Of a stretch of DNA of 64,000 nt, positions 1 through 11,327 are shown piece by piece. The stretch's first letter is position 1, and each line of letters starts with the position of its first letter. The notes beneath the pieces are model-generated. The model did no database searches. It saw nothing but the letters and a program-made list of their open reading frames with translations, and was not told the DNA's origin. Where the stretch lies: NCBI GenBank assembly GCA_014529385.2, contig CM043965.1, positions 59,483,433 to 59,547,432 of the forward strand. The letters are read 5' to 3'. The DNA comes from Adiantum capillus-veneris. Its lineage: Eukaryota > Streptophyta > Polypodiopsida > Polypodiales > Pteridaceae. The translations under genes and the position numbers were made by a program.

Positions 1-140
1 GGTGAGATGGTTGTGCATTTTTCTTGGTTGTGTGTGTGTAACACAATGTACATGTGTATGTGTGTTTTTGCAGGTTTGGAAGCCACTTTGCAACCGTTTT
101 GTGCACACATACAGTGTATGTGAGTGCACTAAGTTTCATT

Positions 141-559
<419 letters not shown>

Positions 560-1122
560 GAAAAAATTAAACAAAGAAGAAAAGAGAGAGAAAGTAGAGA
601 TAGAGAGAGAGAGAGAGAGAGGTAGAGAGAGAGGGAGGGAAAGAGAGAGAATAGAGAAAGAGAGAGATAGAGAAAGGGAGGGAAAGATAGAGGTAGAGAG
701 AAACATAGGGAGATAGAGGGAGGAAACGAGAGAGAGATAGAGAGGTAGAGAGAAAGAAGGATAGATAAAGATACATAGAAAGAAGGATAGATAGAGGGAG
801 AGAGAAAGAGAGGTAGAGAGGGAGAGAAAGGGAAAGAGAGAGATAGAGGGAGGGAGGGAAAGATAGACGTAGAGAGGTAGAGAGAGGAAGGAAAAGAGAG
901 AGAGATAGAGAGAAAGAGAAATATATAGAGGGAGAGAGAAAAAGAGGTAGAGAAGGAGAGGGAGAGAAAGAGAGAGATAGAGAGAAAGATAGGAGATAGA
1001 GAGAGGGAAAGAGAGGTAGAGAGATAGATAGAGGGAGAGAGAAAGAGAGGTAGAGAGGGAGAGGGAGGGAAAGAGAGAGAATAGAGAAAGACAGAGATAG
1101 AGAGAGGAAAAGAGAATAGAGA

Positions 1123-1191
<69 letters not shown>

Positions 1192-1372
1192 AGAAAGAGA
1201 GGTGGATATAGAGCAAAGCGAAAAGAGAGAGATAGAGAGGTAGAGGGAGGGAAAGAGAGAGAGAATAGAGACAGACAAAGATATAGGGAGGGAAAAAGAG
1301 AGATATAGAGAAAGAGAGATAGAAAGAGATAGAGAGAGAGAGAGAGAATAGAGAGAATAGAGAAAGAGAAAA
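560..1372. repeat. Degenerate GA-rich polypurine tract
   Basis: About 800 bp of almost pure purine on the plus strand made of GAGA, GATAGA, GGGA and GAAA variants, with a clean (GA)n core near 1,136-1,180. It looks like an old, heavily mutated (GA)n expansion with secondary motifs of the type agagataga(g)gtag. The long Ser/Leu/Tyr-rich minus-strand frames here follow from the composition and are not genes. Such tracts can form triplex DNA and can act as GAGA-factor (BBR/BPC) binding regions in plants; any function here is inference. Confidence 0.9.
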
Positions 1373-1380
1373 AGCGCAAG

Positions 1381-3652
1381 AAGAAACGGCAATAACATAA
1401 GCCGTTTCTGAAATCCATTCGCGTTTTTTTGTGAGAAAACGTAGACGGACTTTAGAAATGGCTTGTGCGCTTGCTCAAACCATCCATAGTTGATTAGGTA
1501 AGCTTTAGGCAATGTCAAGAGTGCGTATGGAAAGTCATAGGCAAAATTGCAAGAAGAAATAGCAAACATACAAGCCATTTTTGAATTTTTTAATGAAAAG
1601 AAGCAAACGGACTTCGGAAACAGCTTCAACATTTGCCTAAACCATCCATAGTTGATTGGATAAGCTTTAGGCAAAATCAAGAGCGCGTATGGCAAGCCAT
1701 AGGAAAAATTGCAAGAAGAAATGCCAAACACACAAGCCGTTTCTGAAGTCCGGTTGCGTTTTTCTACAAAAAAACGCAAACGGACTTTGAAAACGGCTTC
1801 AACACTTGCTCAAACCATCCATAGTTGATTAGGTAAGCTTTAGACAAAGTCAATAGCGTATATGGCAAGCCGTAGGCAAAATCACAAGAAGAAACGTCAA
1901 ATACACAAGCCCTTTCTGAAGTTCGTTTGCGTTTTTCTACGGAAAAACACAAACGGACTTCGGAAACGGCTTCAACACTTGCTCAAATCATCCATAGTTG
2001 GTTAGGTAAGCTTTAGGCAAAGTCAATAGTATGTATGGCAAGCCGTAGCAAAACCGCAAGAAGAAACGTCAAATACACAATCCCTTTCTGAAGTTCGTTT
2101 GCGTTTTTCTACCGAAAAATACAAACGGACTTCGAAAACGGCTTCAACACTTGTCTAAACCATACAAAGTTGATTAGGTAAGCTTTAGGCAAAGTCAATA
2201 GTGCGTATGGCAAGCCGCAGAAAAAATTGCAAAAAGAAACGCCAAACACACAAGCCGTTTTTGAAGTCTGTTTGCGTTTTTCTACGGAAAAACGCAAACG
2301 GACTTTGGAAATGGCTTCAATACTTGTCCAAACCATCCATAGTTAATTAGGTAAGCTTTAGGAAAATTCAATAGCGCGTATAGCAAGCCATATGCAAAAT
2401 CGCAAGAAGAAATGCCAAACACACAAGCCGTTTCTGAAGCCCAGTTTTGCATTTTTCTACGAAAAAACGTAAACGGACTTTGAAATCGGCTTCAACACTT
2501 GCCCAAACCATCTATAGTTGATTAGGTAAGCTTTAGGAAAAGTCAATAGCGTGTATGGCAAGCCATAGGCCGCAAGAAGAAACGTCAAATACACAAGCCA
2601 TTTTTGAAGTCTGTTTGCATTTTTCTACGAAAAACACAAATGGACTTCGGAAACTGCTTCAACACTTGTCCAAACCATCCATAGTTGATTAGCTAAGCTT
2701 TAGGCAAAGTCAATAGCATGTATGGCAAGCCGTAGGCAAAACCGCAAGAAGAAACCCCAAATACACAAGCCGTTTCTGAAGTTCGTTTGCGTTTCTACAC
2801 AAAAACGTAAACGGACTTCGGAAACTGCTTCAACACTTATCCAAACCATCCATAGTTGATTAGGTAAGCTGTAGGCAAAGTGAAGAGTGTGTAGGAAAAA
2901 CCACAAGAAGAAATGCCAAATACACAAGCCGTTTTTGAAGTTCGTTACGTTTTTTTATAGGAAAACGCAAACGGACTTCGAAAACGGCTTCAACACTTGT
3001 TCAAACTATCCATAGTTGATTAGATAAGCTTTAGGCAAAGTAAAGAGCGGGTATGGCAAGCCGTAGGCAAAACCACAAGAAGAAACACCAAATACAAAAA
3101 CTGTTTCTGAAGTCCATTTCTGTTTTTTACGGAAAAACACAAACGAACTTCGTAAACGGCTTAAACACTTGTCCAAACCATCCATAGTTGATTAGGTAAG
3201 ATTTAGACAAAGTCAATAGCACGTATGGCAAGCCGTAGGCAAAACCGCAAGAAGAAACATCAAATACACAAGCCGTTTTTGAAGTCTGTTTGTGTTTTTC
3301 TATGAAAAACGCAAACGGACTTCGGAAACGGCTTCAACACACTTGCCCAAACCATCTGTAGTTGATTAGGTAAGATTTATTCAAAGTCAATAGCACGTAT
3401 GGCAAGCCGTAAACAAAACCTCAAGAAGAAACACCAAATACACAAGCCGTTTTTGAAGTCTGTTTGCGTTTTTCTACGGAAAAATGCAAACGGACTTCGG
3501 AAACGGCTTGTGCGCTTGCCCAAACCATCCATAGTTGATTATGTAAGCTTTAGAAAAAGTCAAGAGCATATATAACAAGCCGTAGAGAAAAGTGCAAGAA
3601 GAAACACCAAATATACAAGCCATTTCTGAAGTCCGTTCACGTTATTTTACGA
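1381..3652. repeat. 171-bp tandem satellite, about 13 copies, with a hairpin in each monomer
   Basis: The phrase CCATCCATAGTTGATTAGGT recurs with small changes about every 171 bp from near 1,480 to near 3,520. Each monomer also carries an inverted repeat of about 65 bp: an arm running from AGCCGTTT through GTTTGCGTTTTTC, a 3-4 nt loop (TACG type), then its complement GAAAAACGCAAAC through AAACGGCT. Good examples lie at 2,252-2,318 and 3,443-3,510, with arms of about 30 bp. Hairpin centres near 1,426, 1,595, 1,765, 1,937, 2,112, 2,284, 2,458, 2,625, 2,796, 2,955, 3,130, 3,301 and 3,476 give spacings of 159-175 bp. The array runs from the polypurine tract to just before the CACTA transposase gene. 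Short open frames inside it are repeat translations. Confidence 0.93.
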
Positions 3653-3875
3653 ACCCACAAATATAGGCTTTGACCAATAAAGACAAGATTATAACCTGGT
3701 GGTCCTGGTCTCTGTGCACCTCTATACCGAGGTGTGCGAGGATCGGGCATGACTAGAGAATATGAGGTAGTTTACACTGTTTATAGATACAAGGTTAAAG
3801 AGATTCTATGCTCCTTTCAGATTTAGATTACTGTGCTGTTTACTGTTAATTTATTGTATCATCAACAAATCAATT

Positions 3876-6800
3876 ATGGACGATAGGATGGCATTTCCTT
3901 GTGTGCGATGCAAGCACCAAATCTTTCAAAAACAAAAGATATGTGAACAAAATCTATGCAACAACAGTATCTTCCCTATAGAGCCACTACAAGACCTGTG
4001 ATTTCAATCTCATGGTCAGGAGGCAGTCGATCAACCCCCACAAGTAGATATTGTTTCAACTTCATCACAGAGAAGATGAATGTCAAATGAACCACCACCA
4101 GTGGAGTCTACCCCACCAACAGAGAATGCCACAATCCAAGAAGCTGAGATGGATCAAATGTTGGATGCGTTTTTGGATATGGATCCGGTTATTGAAAACC
4201 AAGGTGGAGAAAACATTCAAAGAAACAATGTCAATGAACCTCAGTCATCACCTCCACACTGACGACATGAGAGTGACGTTGAGCCAGAAGGTGAGATGAT
4301 GCGGACTCTTTCACGGACGCCGCTTTACAATGGTGAGAACATTTTAGTTCTTCGTACATCTTTGGAACTGCTTAATCTGCAGTCTATTTATGGATGGTCT
4401 GACACGAGTGTCACAGAGCTTTTCAAGTAAATATACTGTATACTTAGCATGGACACAAAATACAAACCAATAATCATGGCCTTTCATGTGTTGATGTATT
4501 GACAGGTTGCTCAACGAGCAAATTTTTTCGGAAGGCAATCACATGCCCCCTACTCCACCTGCTGCCAAAAAGCTTCTTATCAGCTTGGGCATGTATTATC
4601 ATAAAATCCATGCATGTCCTAAGGATTGTATACTCTTTCAAAATGAGTACGTAGATCACGTACAGTGTCCCAAGTGTGGATTAAATAGGTATAGAGAGGA
4701 TACACACGGAAAATTTGTCCCTGCAAAGGTTTTGAAACATTTTTCTATCATTCCAAGAATAAAGAGCATGTTCAGGAGCAAGTCTATAGCATCTTTGATG
4801 ACATGGCATACCAAAATTAGATCCACGGATGATGTGATGCGAGTGCCTGCTGACTCTAGTGCATGGAAGCACATAAAAGAACAATGGCCTACATTTGTGA
4901 AAGAGCCTCGTTCACTTCGTTTTGGGTTAGCAGTGGATGGAGTAAACCCATTTGGATTACGCAGTTCATCATGGAGCACATGGCCTATTTGCTTGGTGAA
5001 TTATAATCTTCCTCCATGGCTGGCTATCAAGAAGGGCCATCTGTTGGTGTCACTAATTGTCCCAGGAAAGTACAAGGCAAAGAACATGGACGTCTATCTT
5101 GCACCACTTATAGAAGAGCTTCAAATATTGTGGACAGGTATTGATGTGGTTGACATGTCCCAACCAATTGGACAACGACATGCCCATGTGGAAGGCCTTC
5201 TCATGTGGACCATGCATGATTGGCTAGGTTTTGGTGAGTGTTCAGGTTAGTATCATGAAACCTTCATCTATATAGAAATCTTAGTCATAGCTAATTGTGC
5301 CCTGGTAATTTCTTTCTTTACTATCTCCAAGCGTGACTACTCTGGCAATCCTGCATGTCCAAAATGTGGTCCTCGACTAAGCTTTCACCGCTTTGATTAC
5401 CTAGGCAAGATAGTCTACGAAGAGCATGGTTGATTTTTTCTTGAAGGACATGAGCTACGTGGGCCAAACATATATAAACACGACATGCATCCACTGAAGG
5501 CAAGTGATTGGAAGAACATGTGGCTACAAAGTGGAGATTTTAACCCACCCGGCATGAAGAGACTGTCTTTTTTTTATGAACTCCTGTACTCAAGTGATTT
5601 GCTTATCAATCATCTGCTTGACCCAATGTACATTCTTAAGAATGTGGGAGAGATCATATGGAAGAACATTACTGGAAAAAGGGAGATCAAAGCTCAAAGA
5701 GATGACGTGGGTCGAATGCTAGAGATGTGGCCTTGACTTAAACCCAATGGAGCGTTTGGTATTCCAAAATGTCCATGGGTTTTGAGTCGTGCATAGGAGC
5801 AACAAGTGAAGAAGACCATATCTTCTTTCGAGACTCCTACAAGGTTCATGCGATGTTTGAAAACGACTTTCACTAGAGATGACAATCTTAGTGGTCTTAA
5901 GTCACATGATGGGCAGTTTATCTTACCAATTGCCATAAAAGATTGTCTGACAGATGACATTAGATGTACAATCTATAAAATTAGTGAGCTAGTGTGTTGG
6001 ATCTCATCAAAAGAGATAAGAAAAGACAACCTAGATGTAGCTCGCTTGAATGCAATCCAAGCAGTGTGTATGGTGGAGAAGTATTTTCCAACTAACATTC
6101 TTACCATCCAAATGCATTTACTTCTGCATGTGGTCGATGAAGTTGCAATTGTTGGAATAGTCAATAGAAGATGGATGTTCTTCTTGGAGAGATTCATGAA
6201 GACTTTAAAAGGGTTCGTTCTTCCAAGAGCTTTTCCTGAGGGTAGCATGGCTGAAGGATGGCTTGTGCAAGAGTCTCTAGTTTTCATCAGCGAGTTCTTG
6301 GGTTCAATTGATCCAGAGATCCCCCGATTATGAACTATTGAGACCAACGCCAAGGTTACAGGGGACGAACCACAAGGACAAGGCATCATGAGAAAGATGG
6401 ACCTCAGAATGCGAGAAAAGGTTATGAGATTTTGTCTACTCAACTCAGAGGCAATGCAAAAGTGGTTAGATAATTACAAAGAGGAAAAGAAAAGATGTAT
6501 GACAGAACGTGTACAGTTCAAGTGCAATTGTGCCACTAGAAACTTGCCTTATCCTGATCATCTTCAGAAGTCGCTAGACTTTCCTACTGGTCGATGGTTA
6601 GATGCAACAATTTTGGAGGCAAAGCGTACTGGAGTGTCCATTACTGAAGAAGAAGAGGAGATGTCAAGGGGTTGCGATTGGCATGTAAACATTTTTACAA
6701 CTTCTTTTTATAAATCCATATGGTCTACATTGCTTTGGTCCCATGGGAGACACTTTAGAGGGCAACGGATAGACGAACGAAGGGCGACCTTCGATAGTGG

Positions 6801-7411
6801 GGTTAGGGCAAGCTTTGTCCAAGAAAGTCCAACTAGTGTCAAAGATGAAAACACACAGATTGGTCAGCTTGATTACTTTGGCTACATTCAAGACATCTTG
6901 AAGATTAGCTTCAGAAATTTTGATACTTTTATCTTTGATGTCAAGTGGTTCAGAGTTATTACTAGTGGGCCTAATGCAATTGTACGCAAAGATAAAAGTG
7001 GATTAAATCAAGTGAACTCCAGGCGGGTGTGGATATATTCTCGGGATACATTTGTACTTCCGCAGCATTGTGTTCACAATAGATCCACTATGGAATGATA
7101 AGGATGCAGAAAACTTGTCTAAACCACGTTGGCACTTTGTTGTTCAAGTTGCTCCACGGAGCAAACAAGTGTATGAAGGATTGGATATAGAGGTTGAATA
7201 GATTCATGACCAAGGTGCACGGCAGACGGATGAGGATTTTGAAATAGAGGTCAGTGATCAGCAAATGCCAGAACCAGAACATTAATATGACCTCTTAAAT
7301 GCAGAGCTAAATGTGGAGAGCAGAATGAAAGTGGAGTCTGATGATGAAGATGCGGAAGTACAGATTGACATAGATATTTTTGGAGCATCAACTCTCATGA
7401 AGATGAGATAA
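3876..7411 (+). pseudogene. tnp2: CACTA transposase tnp2 (Transposase_21 / DUF4218 / DUF4216), decayed
   Basis: This would encode the DNA-cutting transposase of a CACTA element. Order seen: an N-terminal piece (MAFPCVRCKH) near 3,888; exon sequence to 4,426 ending in YGWSDTSVTELF; a 79-bp intron 4,427-4,505 (donor GTAAAT, acceptor GACAG) whose removal joins TELF-K-LLNEQIF; the tnp2 core from 4,506 (KKLLISLGMYYHKIHACP, VDGVNPFG, PLIEELQ); a second probable intron from about 5,247 to about 5,334; a CPKC motif; a DUF4218-like block near 5,920-6,310 (LPIAIKDCL, RWMFFLERFM, PEGSMAEGWL); and a DUF4216-like block near 6,860-7,050 (YFGYIQDIL). In-frame stops lie at 4,260, 5,431, 5,734, 5,794, 6,331 and 7,198, with a frameshift near 7,070. 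Several stops replace expected Arg or Trp codons. Family assignment is secure; exon ends apart from the first intron are estimates. Confidence 0.88.
4427..4505 (+). other. Intron 1 of tnp2
   Basis: The donor is CAA|GTAAAT and the acceptor GACAG|GTTGC. Splicing joins phase-matched exons and restores the conserved tnp2 stretch around LFKLLNE. The 79-bp length is typical of a short plant intron. Confidence 0.75.
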
Positions 7412-7580
7412 TGGCCAATGATTTTTGTTAGGATGTAATTTGTATTGAACACTTACAACATCAATTATTAGATATAATGATTTGTGTTAAAGTTTTGTTT
7501 TTATGTTATTTGTATTGCTTAAGTTGTTGTATAGTGAATTGACATATTTTTCTTGTTTTATCAATTTAAGTTTTGTAGCC

Positions 7581-8698
7581 ATGGCCGATGACGATTATAC
7601 ATACTCTCCAGACTTTAGTTTCCAGTCACTCTGGCCAGCATGTCACCCGAGCAGCAGATGTGTAGCTTCTTGTCGCAGTTTACACCTAAGCAGATTGCTC
7701 AGGCACAGGCTCTTTGGGGTGCAGGTCCCTCCAGACCTAGTACAGTTGGTCCTACACCTAGGATTAGTATGCCTCCTATACCTTTGACTAGTGTGCCCCT
7801 GAGTCCGATCGGCACTACACCTCCGTCAAGTATACTAGTTACACCGCCGGGCCGTTCTTCTTCAAGACGGTCCAGGCGTCATTCGGCTATCTCTTCTTCT
7901 AGCGATGGTTGTTGTGGTAGCGGTGCTACCGATGCTTCCACACCACCGAGAGCGCATCCACCTCTCTCTTTAGTAGATAGTTCACGAGTGGGCACACCAT
8001 GTACACCTTGGACATCACATGAGCATGATCCTAGCAAGGTGTATACAACCAGAGATAGAGCTGTTGTCATGGATACAGTCGGAAAGGCCATGCGGTAGAG
8101 GATACGACAGCTCTGTACAATGCAATTTGGCCACTATATGATGGAGCATTGGGATGCTCAGGATCAAGAGAGGAAAAACTACATCATTGAGTCCATTCAC
8201 AGAGAGTACCGACCAGCAAATGAGTACGATCCAGTTTTGAATGACTTGATCTTGAGCGTGGTGATTTCCACCATGTCACACCGTTGGTCAGAGGCCAGAG
8301 ACAAGTATCCGAATAATGATCCAAAGTCGGCATTGCTGGACACAGAGGAATGGTCAGCGATTGCACGGGAGACGATGGACCATCCTGAGAAATTTCAGCA
8401 GCAGAAATATGCAGCCAGAGTACGTTGGAGTCTGCTGGATCATCACACCTTGAAGGTGGAGGCTACGATACTCTTCGACACAAGTTTGTACGTATCATAA
8501 AAACACTTTAAATAAATAGATGTATATGTATTATTTTCATATTTATTTATGGTTAAGTGTTTGGTTTTGCAGGAACTTGCTATGAAGCATTTTCCTACAC
8601 GTCCAGAAAAGGAGTATGGGTACAAGCATGGGCTTGTGGATCTCTTGACCCAGCTTCATGAGGAGGGAGAGGCTGTCGACTGGGAGGCCTTGCCTTGA
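7581..8698 (+). pseudogene. tnpA-like (plant En/Spm transposase family) CACTA accessory protein, decayed
   Basis: In CACTA elements the second gene encodes a DNA-binding protein that recognises subterminal repeats. Here a start MADDDYTYSPDF at 7,581 is followed by a frameshift near 7,640, a Pro/Ser/Thr-rich linker (SMPPIPLTSVPLSPIGTTPP), a stop at 8,096 in place of a probable Gln, and a charged block (MQFGHYMMEHWDAQDQERKN, HREYRPANEYDPVLNDL, WSAIARETMDHPEKFQQQKY) that resembles plant transposase-24 type proteins in layout. An 85-bp intron at 8,488-8,572 (donor GTACGT, acceptor TTGCAG) joins DTLRHKF to ELAMKHFPTRPEKEY when read in the +1 frame, which implies a one-base indel near 8,450. The final exon ends GEAVDWEALP. 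Position after tnp2 and before the subterminal repeats fits the role. The exact family is inferred. Confidence 0.65.
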
Positions 8699-9080
8699 GG
8701 GGCATAGAATTCATAGTTTTTTTTTTGGTAGTTTTTATGTTATTCATGATTGTATATACTCTGACATTTACACTTATAGTTAGATGTTGTTACTTCTTTT
8801 TATATGTTCATGGTCGATTAGCAGCTGATATGGTTATGTTCATGTAAATCAAGTTATGGTATGGCTTGTTGGTTATGGTTTTGGCTTGTTGGTGCAATGA
8901 GGGTTTGGTATGGTCATGATTTAAGGTTGACAAAGATTTTTCGATGGAATATCTTTTTCGTTGCACATTTGTAATAAGATTATGGTATAAATGCCTATGG
9001 TTTTAATAGAGCAGTTATGTTTATGGTTTTTCTTATGTGGTTTTGTAATGTTAAATTGGTACTTGATTATCAATTTTTGA
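8699..9080. other. AT-rich 3' region of the CACTA element
   Basis: T-rich sequence downstream of the tnpA-like stop with repeated TATGGT/TTGGTT words. It probably holds the 3' UTR and polyadenylation region. No other feature was recognised. Confidence 0.5.
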
Positions 9081-9104
9081 ATTCTCTCTTTAGCGAAAAA
9101 CGCA

Positions 9105-9410
9105 GTGGGTGAAGTGCCGTAGATTTTGCACTACTCTTTTGAGCAAAGAGAGTTGGTTTATGCTGCTTCAGTACATGTAGCACCAACAGCCAATCCTCTC
9201 TGTACATAAGTGGAGTGCAATTTCTTTTGCACTTCTCCCTTGGACAGAGAGTGCTGGTTTATGTTGTTTCAGTACCAGCGGTAGCATACGGTACTTCTCT
9301 CTATCTAAAAATAAAAAAGGTGGATTGCGGTTGCTTTTGCATTCCTCCTTTGGGAGGGTTGGTTTGTGCTGATGCAGTACATGTGGCAGTCCTCTCTACC
9401 CAAAAAAATT
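9105..9410. repeat. CACTA subterminal repeats, about 100-bp unit, three copies
   Basis: Three diverged direct copies of about 100 bp follow each other, each reading roughly GTGC(A/C)..TTTTGCA, then CTC..TTG..AGAG, then GGTTTATG(C/T)TG(C/T)TTCAGTAC, then CCTCTCT. They sit between the tnpA-like gene and the right terminus, as expected for CACTA subterminal regions. Confidence 0.7.
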
Positions 9411-9419
9411 GTAGGTTTT

Positions 9420-9660
9420 TCCATCGGTACCTACATCGGTATTGCCATCGTTATACACATCATAGTACGTGTCGATAAATGCATCTAAATATACGTCTAA
9501 ACATACGTCTAAATAAGCGTCAGTACATGGTTTATATTTCCAGCGTGTATTTAGACGCGTATATCGATGCCTATTAAGACGCGTATACAGACAATGCATA
9601 TATCAACACCTATACCAGCACAATGGTTACGACACTGATACTGACGAATATACCGAGGCA
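9420..9660. promoter_or_regulatory. Cluster of TTTAGACG(C)GTAT motifs, candidate TnpA-binding sites
   Basis: The motif ATACGTCTAAA occurs in tandem near 9,490-9,515, and its complement-type forms TTTAGACGCGTAT and TTAAGACGCGTAT occur near 9,548 and 9,573. CATCGGTA-type words are also repeated near 9,424-9,445. Multiple copies of an 11-13 bp motif in both orientations within 250 bp of the terminus are the hallmark of CACTA TnpA-binding regions. Binding itself is inference. Confidence 0.6.
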
Positions 9661-9715
9661 ATTCACTTTAAAAACAACTTCATTTTTGTCGGTATTTGCG
9701 CGACATGTTGTAGTG

Positions 9716-9852
9716 AATACATGATCATTTTGGGAAAATGTAAAAACTGTGTAACTCTAATCTGTATTGCTTTTTCATGTTGATCTTTGATGTGCATCCA
9801 TACGTCTTTGGTCTTTAGCAACTCCTGTTAACTGATGTTGACTTAGTTAACA
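9716..9852 (-). mobile_element. Gypsy LTR fragment (outer end), interrupted by the CACTA element
   Basis: These 137 bp align almost without gaps to the last part of the LTR at 59,157-60,079 (shared words include CATTTTGGGAAAA, TGTGCATCC, ACGTCTTTGGTCTTTAGCA and TTAACTGATGTTGACT), and both end in GTTAACA. The match starts exactly at the CACTA terminus. The missing rest of this LTR should lie on the far side of the CACTA insertion. Sequence beyond 9,852 is not shared with sequence beyond 60,079, so both right edges are element-to-flank junctions. Confidence 0.85.
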
Positions 9853-10214
9853 TGTGGTAATCCATTAAAGCAGTTTACATGAGCATGTCGTTCATTTACA
9901 TCACCTGTGTAGAAATATCTACTCGAGCTCACTGCCATTGGTTGTGCTTGGATAAAGTCACTAATGCACCTTCGCTTCTTGTAGTCATCAAAGGTAACAA
10001 TGACATTGTGAGGGTTGTATTTGAGAATAGGTCCATAGATTCTATTGAACCAACCCTGGCGTACATAATAGACTCGGTTGCCTCTGCCATTTGACTTCTG
10101 CCATACTCTGATTATGACCTTTTCATAAAAGCCGTATCTTTGGTTTAGCATGAGAGTCTTCTTACTAAGTATGAGTTCTTGATTTGGAATGTCCAAAAGA
10201 GAATAATTTAACAT
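9843..10214 (-). CDS. Unrecognised basic ORF next to the LTR fragment
   Basis: An open frame of 123 codons on the minus strand with an ATG start. It is rich in Tyr, Arg and Asn and contains VIIRVWQKSNGRGNRVYYVR and GWFNRIYGPILKYNPHNVIV, which read like real coding sequence rather than repeat translation. I do not recognise the family. The last four codons run into the end of the LTR fragment, so the true C-terminus has probably been replaced by the insertion. It is likely a gene or element remnant. Confidence 0.35.
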   Translation of the reverse strand: MLNYSLLDIPNQELILSKKTLMLNQRYGFYEKVIIRVWQKSNGRGNRVYYVRQGWFNRIYGPILKYNPHNVIVTFDDYKKRRCISDFIQAQPMAVSSSRYFYTGDVNERHAHVNCFNGLPHVN

Positions 10215-10789
10215 CGCCCTCTTAGATCTTTTCCTTTACCCAAAGCTGTGGATTGGTCATAAACCTATAGGCACTTGCGTTCAATGTTCAGGCTGAGCTT
10301 CAATAAATAACTCCCATGCTACATAAGTGTTCTGTACAAGGTAGTCTCTAGTTCCCTTTGAAACTAGAACTACTTCAATTCCCAATGGAGACTGAATCCA
10401 ACCACATAATTGAAAAAGACTCTTTGTCCAAAGTCACTCAGGAGTTCATCTAGACAACTAAGAAGATACATCTAAAACAAGACAAGGAGAGAGAAACTTT
10501 GTACACATGTGAACCAAAATTGAGTCTATGCTTCTTTTATTCATCAAAATTTGATTTTTATGACTTCTTTACAATATTATGGGTGTCTTGGAGCTAGTTC
10601 CCTAAATATTCTTTTAACTCTCATGATAGAGTATTCTCTTAAACCTCCCACACGACAACGTGGTCTGTAGTTATGTTCTAGTTTTTCTTTTCCTATGACA
10701 GCTATAAGAGCTTCAAACTTTCTTAGAAACTTTGGCAATCCGTCACATTTGGGAGCACATCCCCAAGTAGTATAACATGTCTTTTAACC
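10215..10789. other. No feature recognised
   Basis: Moderately AT-rich sequence without long frames, tandem structure or recognised element termini. It may be decayed internal sequence of the minus-strand element whose PBS is at 11,328. Confidence 0.4.
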
Positions 10790-11078
10790 CTAGCCATATT
10801 TTGAGCTGAAGTAGCCTGAGGTTTTCAAACCAATCTCTTGGATTGTTGCCAATATAGATGAAGAATTGACAAAAGGTTCTTGGTGACAGGTAAGGTAACT
10901 ATGGTCAACACTCTTCCAACAAGTTGTGCTTCCTGGCATGACAAAGACTTTGGTCCCGATTTCTAAGTAAAAGAGTTCCCGTTCATCCCTGGATAACCGT
11001 GCCTCCATATTGTTGAACACTGTGGCCAAAACCTCATTCCCCTAGCTAAAGCATTCAGACGTCACTCTAGGGGTCATT
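10790..11078 (-). pseudogene. Start of a retrotransposon gag, decayed (minus strand)
   Basis: About 250 bp downstream, in the minus direction, of the PBS at 11,328-11,340, a frame opens at ATG near 11,078 (MTPRVTSEC), hits a TAG 11 codons later, and continues in the same frame with NEVLATVFNNMEARLSRDER. This resembles the N-termini of plant chromovirus (Del/Tekay) Gag proteins. The following residues down to 10,790 are not recognisable. Position and composition support gag; the exact clade is inferred. Confidence 0.45.
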
Positions 11079-11327
11079 TGTTACTACAAAACAAACATTC
11101 AAAGAAATTACAATGCTGTTGTTGAACACTTCAACCACTTCACCATAACTCAAACCAAACACTTCCATGCAAGAAGAGAAGTCAGACAAGCACCATCAAC
11201 CAATGTCACTTATAGATGCATCATGAATACAATATCCTTTCTCAAACAGCATGTATGAATGCATGCATGATGCATAACTAGCCCGACTAGTATCAAGCTT
11301 TAGACTATCCCTATAACCGTAAGCATC

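Larger units (their letters stand above)
3876..9715 (+). mobile_element. CACTA (En/Spm) DNA transposon, right-hand part; left terminus not found
   Basis: The element carries a tnp2 gene (3,876-7,411), a tnpA-like gene (7,581-8,698), about 600 bp of subterminal repeats, and a right end reading TTGTAGTG at 9,708-9,715, the complement of the CACTACAA start typical of CACTA elements. The sequence just outside (9,716 onward) matches the interior of the Gypsy LTR at 59,157-60,079, so the terminus is also supported by the interrupted target. I found no matching CACTACAAC left terminus with subterminal repeats. The left end may lie outside the window, in which case the hairpin satellite at 1.4-3.65 kb would sit inside the element. 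Both genes are broken, so the copy looks non-autonomous. Confidence 0.85.

Noticed and set aside
1381-3652. CRISPR-like array
   Set aside because: The whole 171-bp monomer is repeated, there are no unique spacers, and the context is a plant nuclear genome.
3984-3999. CACTACAAGACC as a left CACTA terminus
   Set aside because: It lies downstream of the MAFPCVRC start of tnp2, has no subterminal repeats around it, and does not match the right terminus beyond the first seven bases.
4656-4979. Minus-strand frame of 107 codons
   Set aside because: It is the antisense shadow of the tnp2 core, which has clear family motifs on the plus strand.
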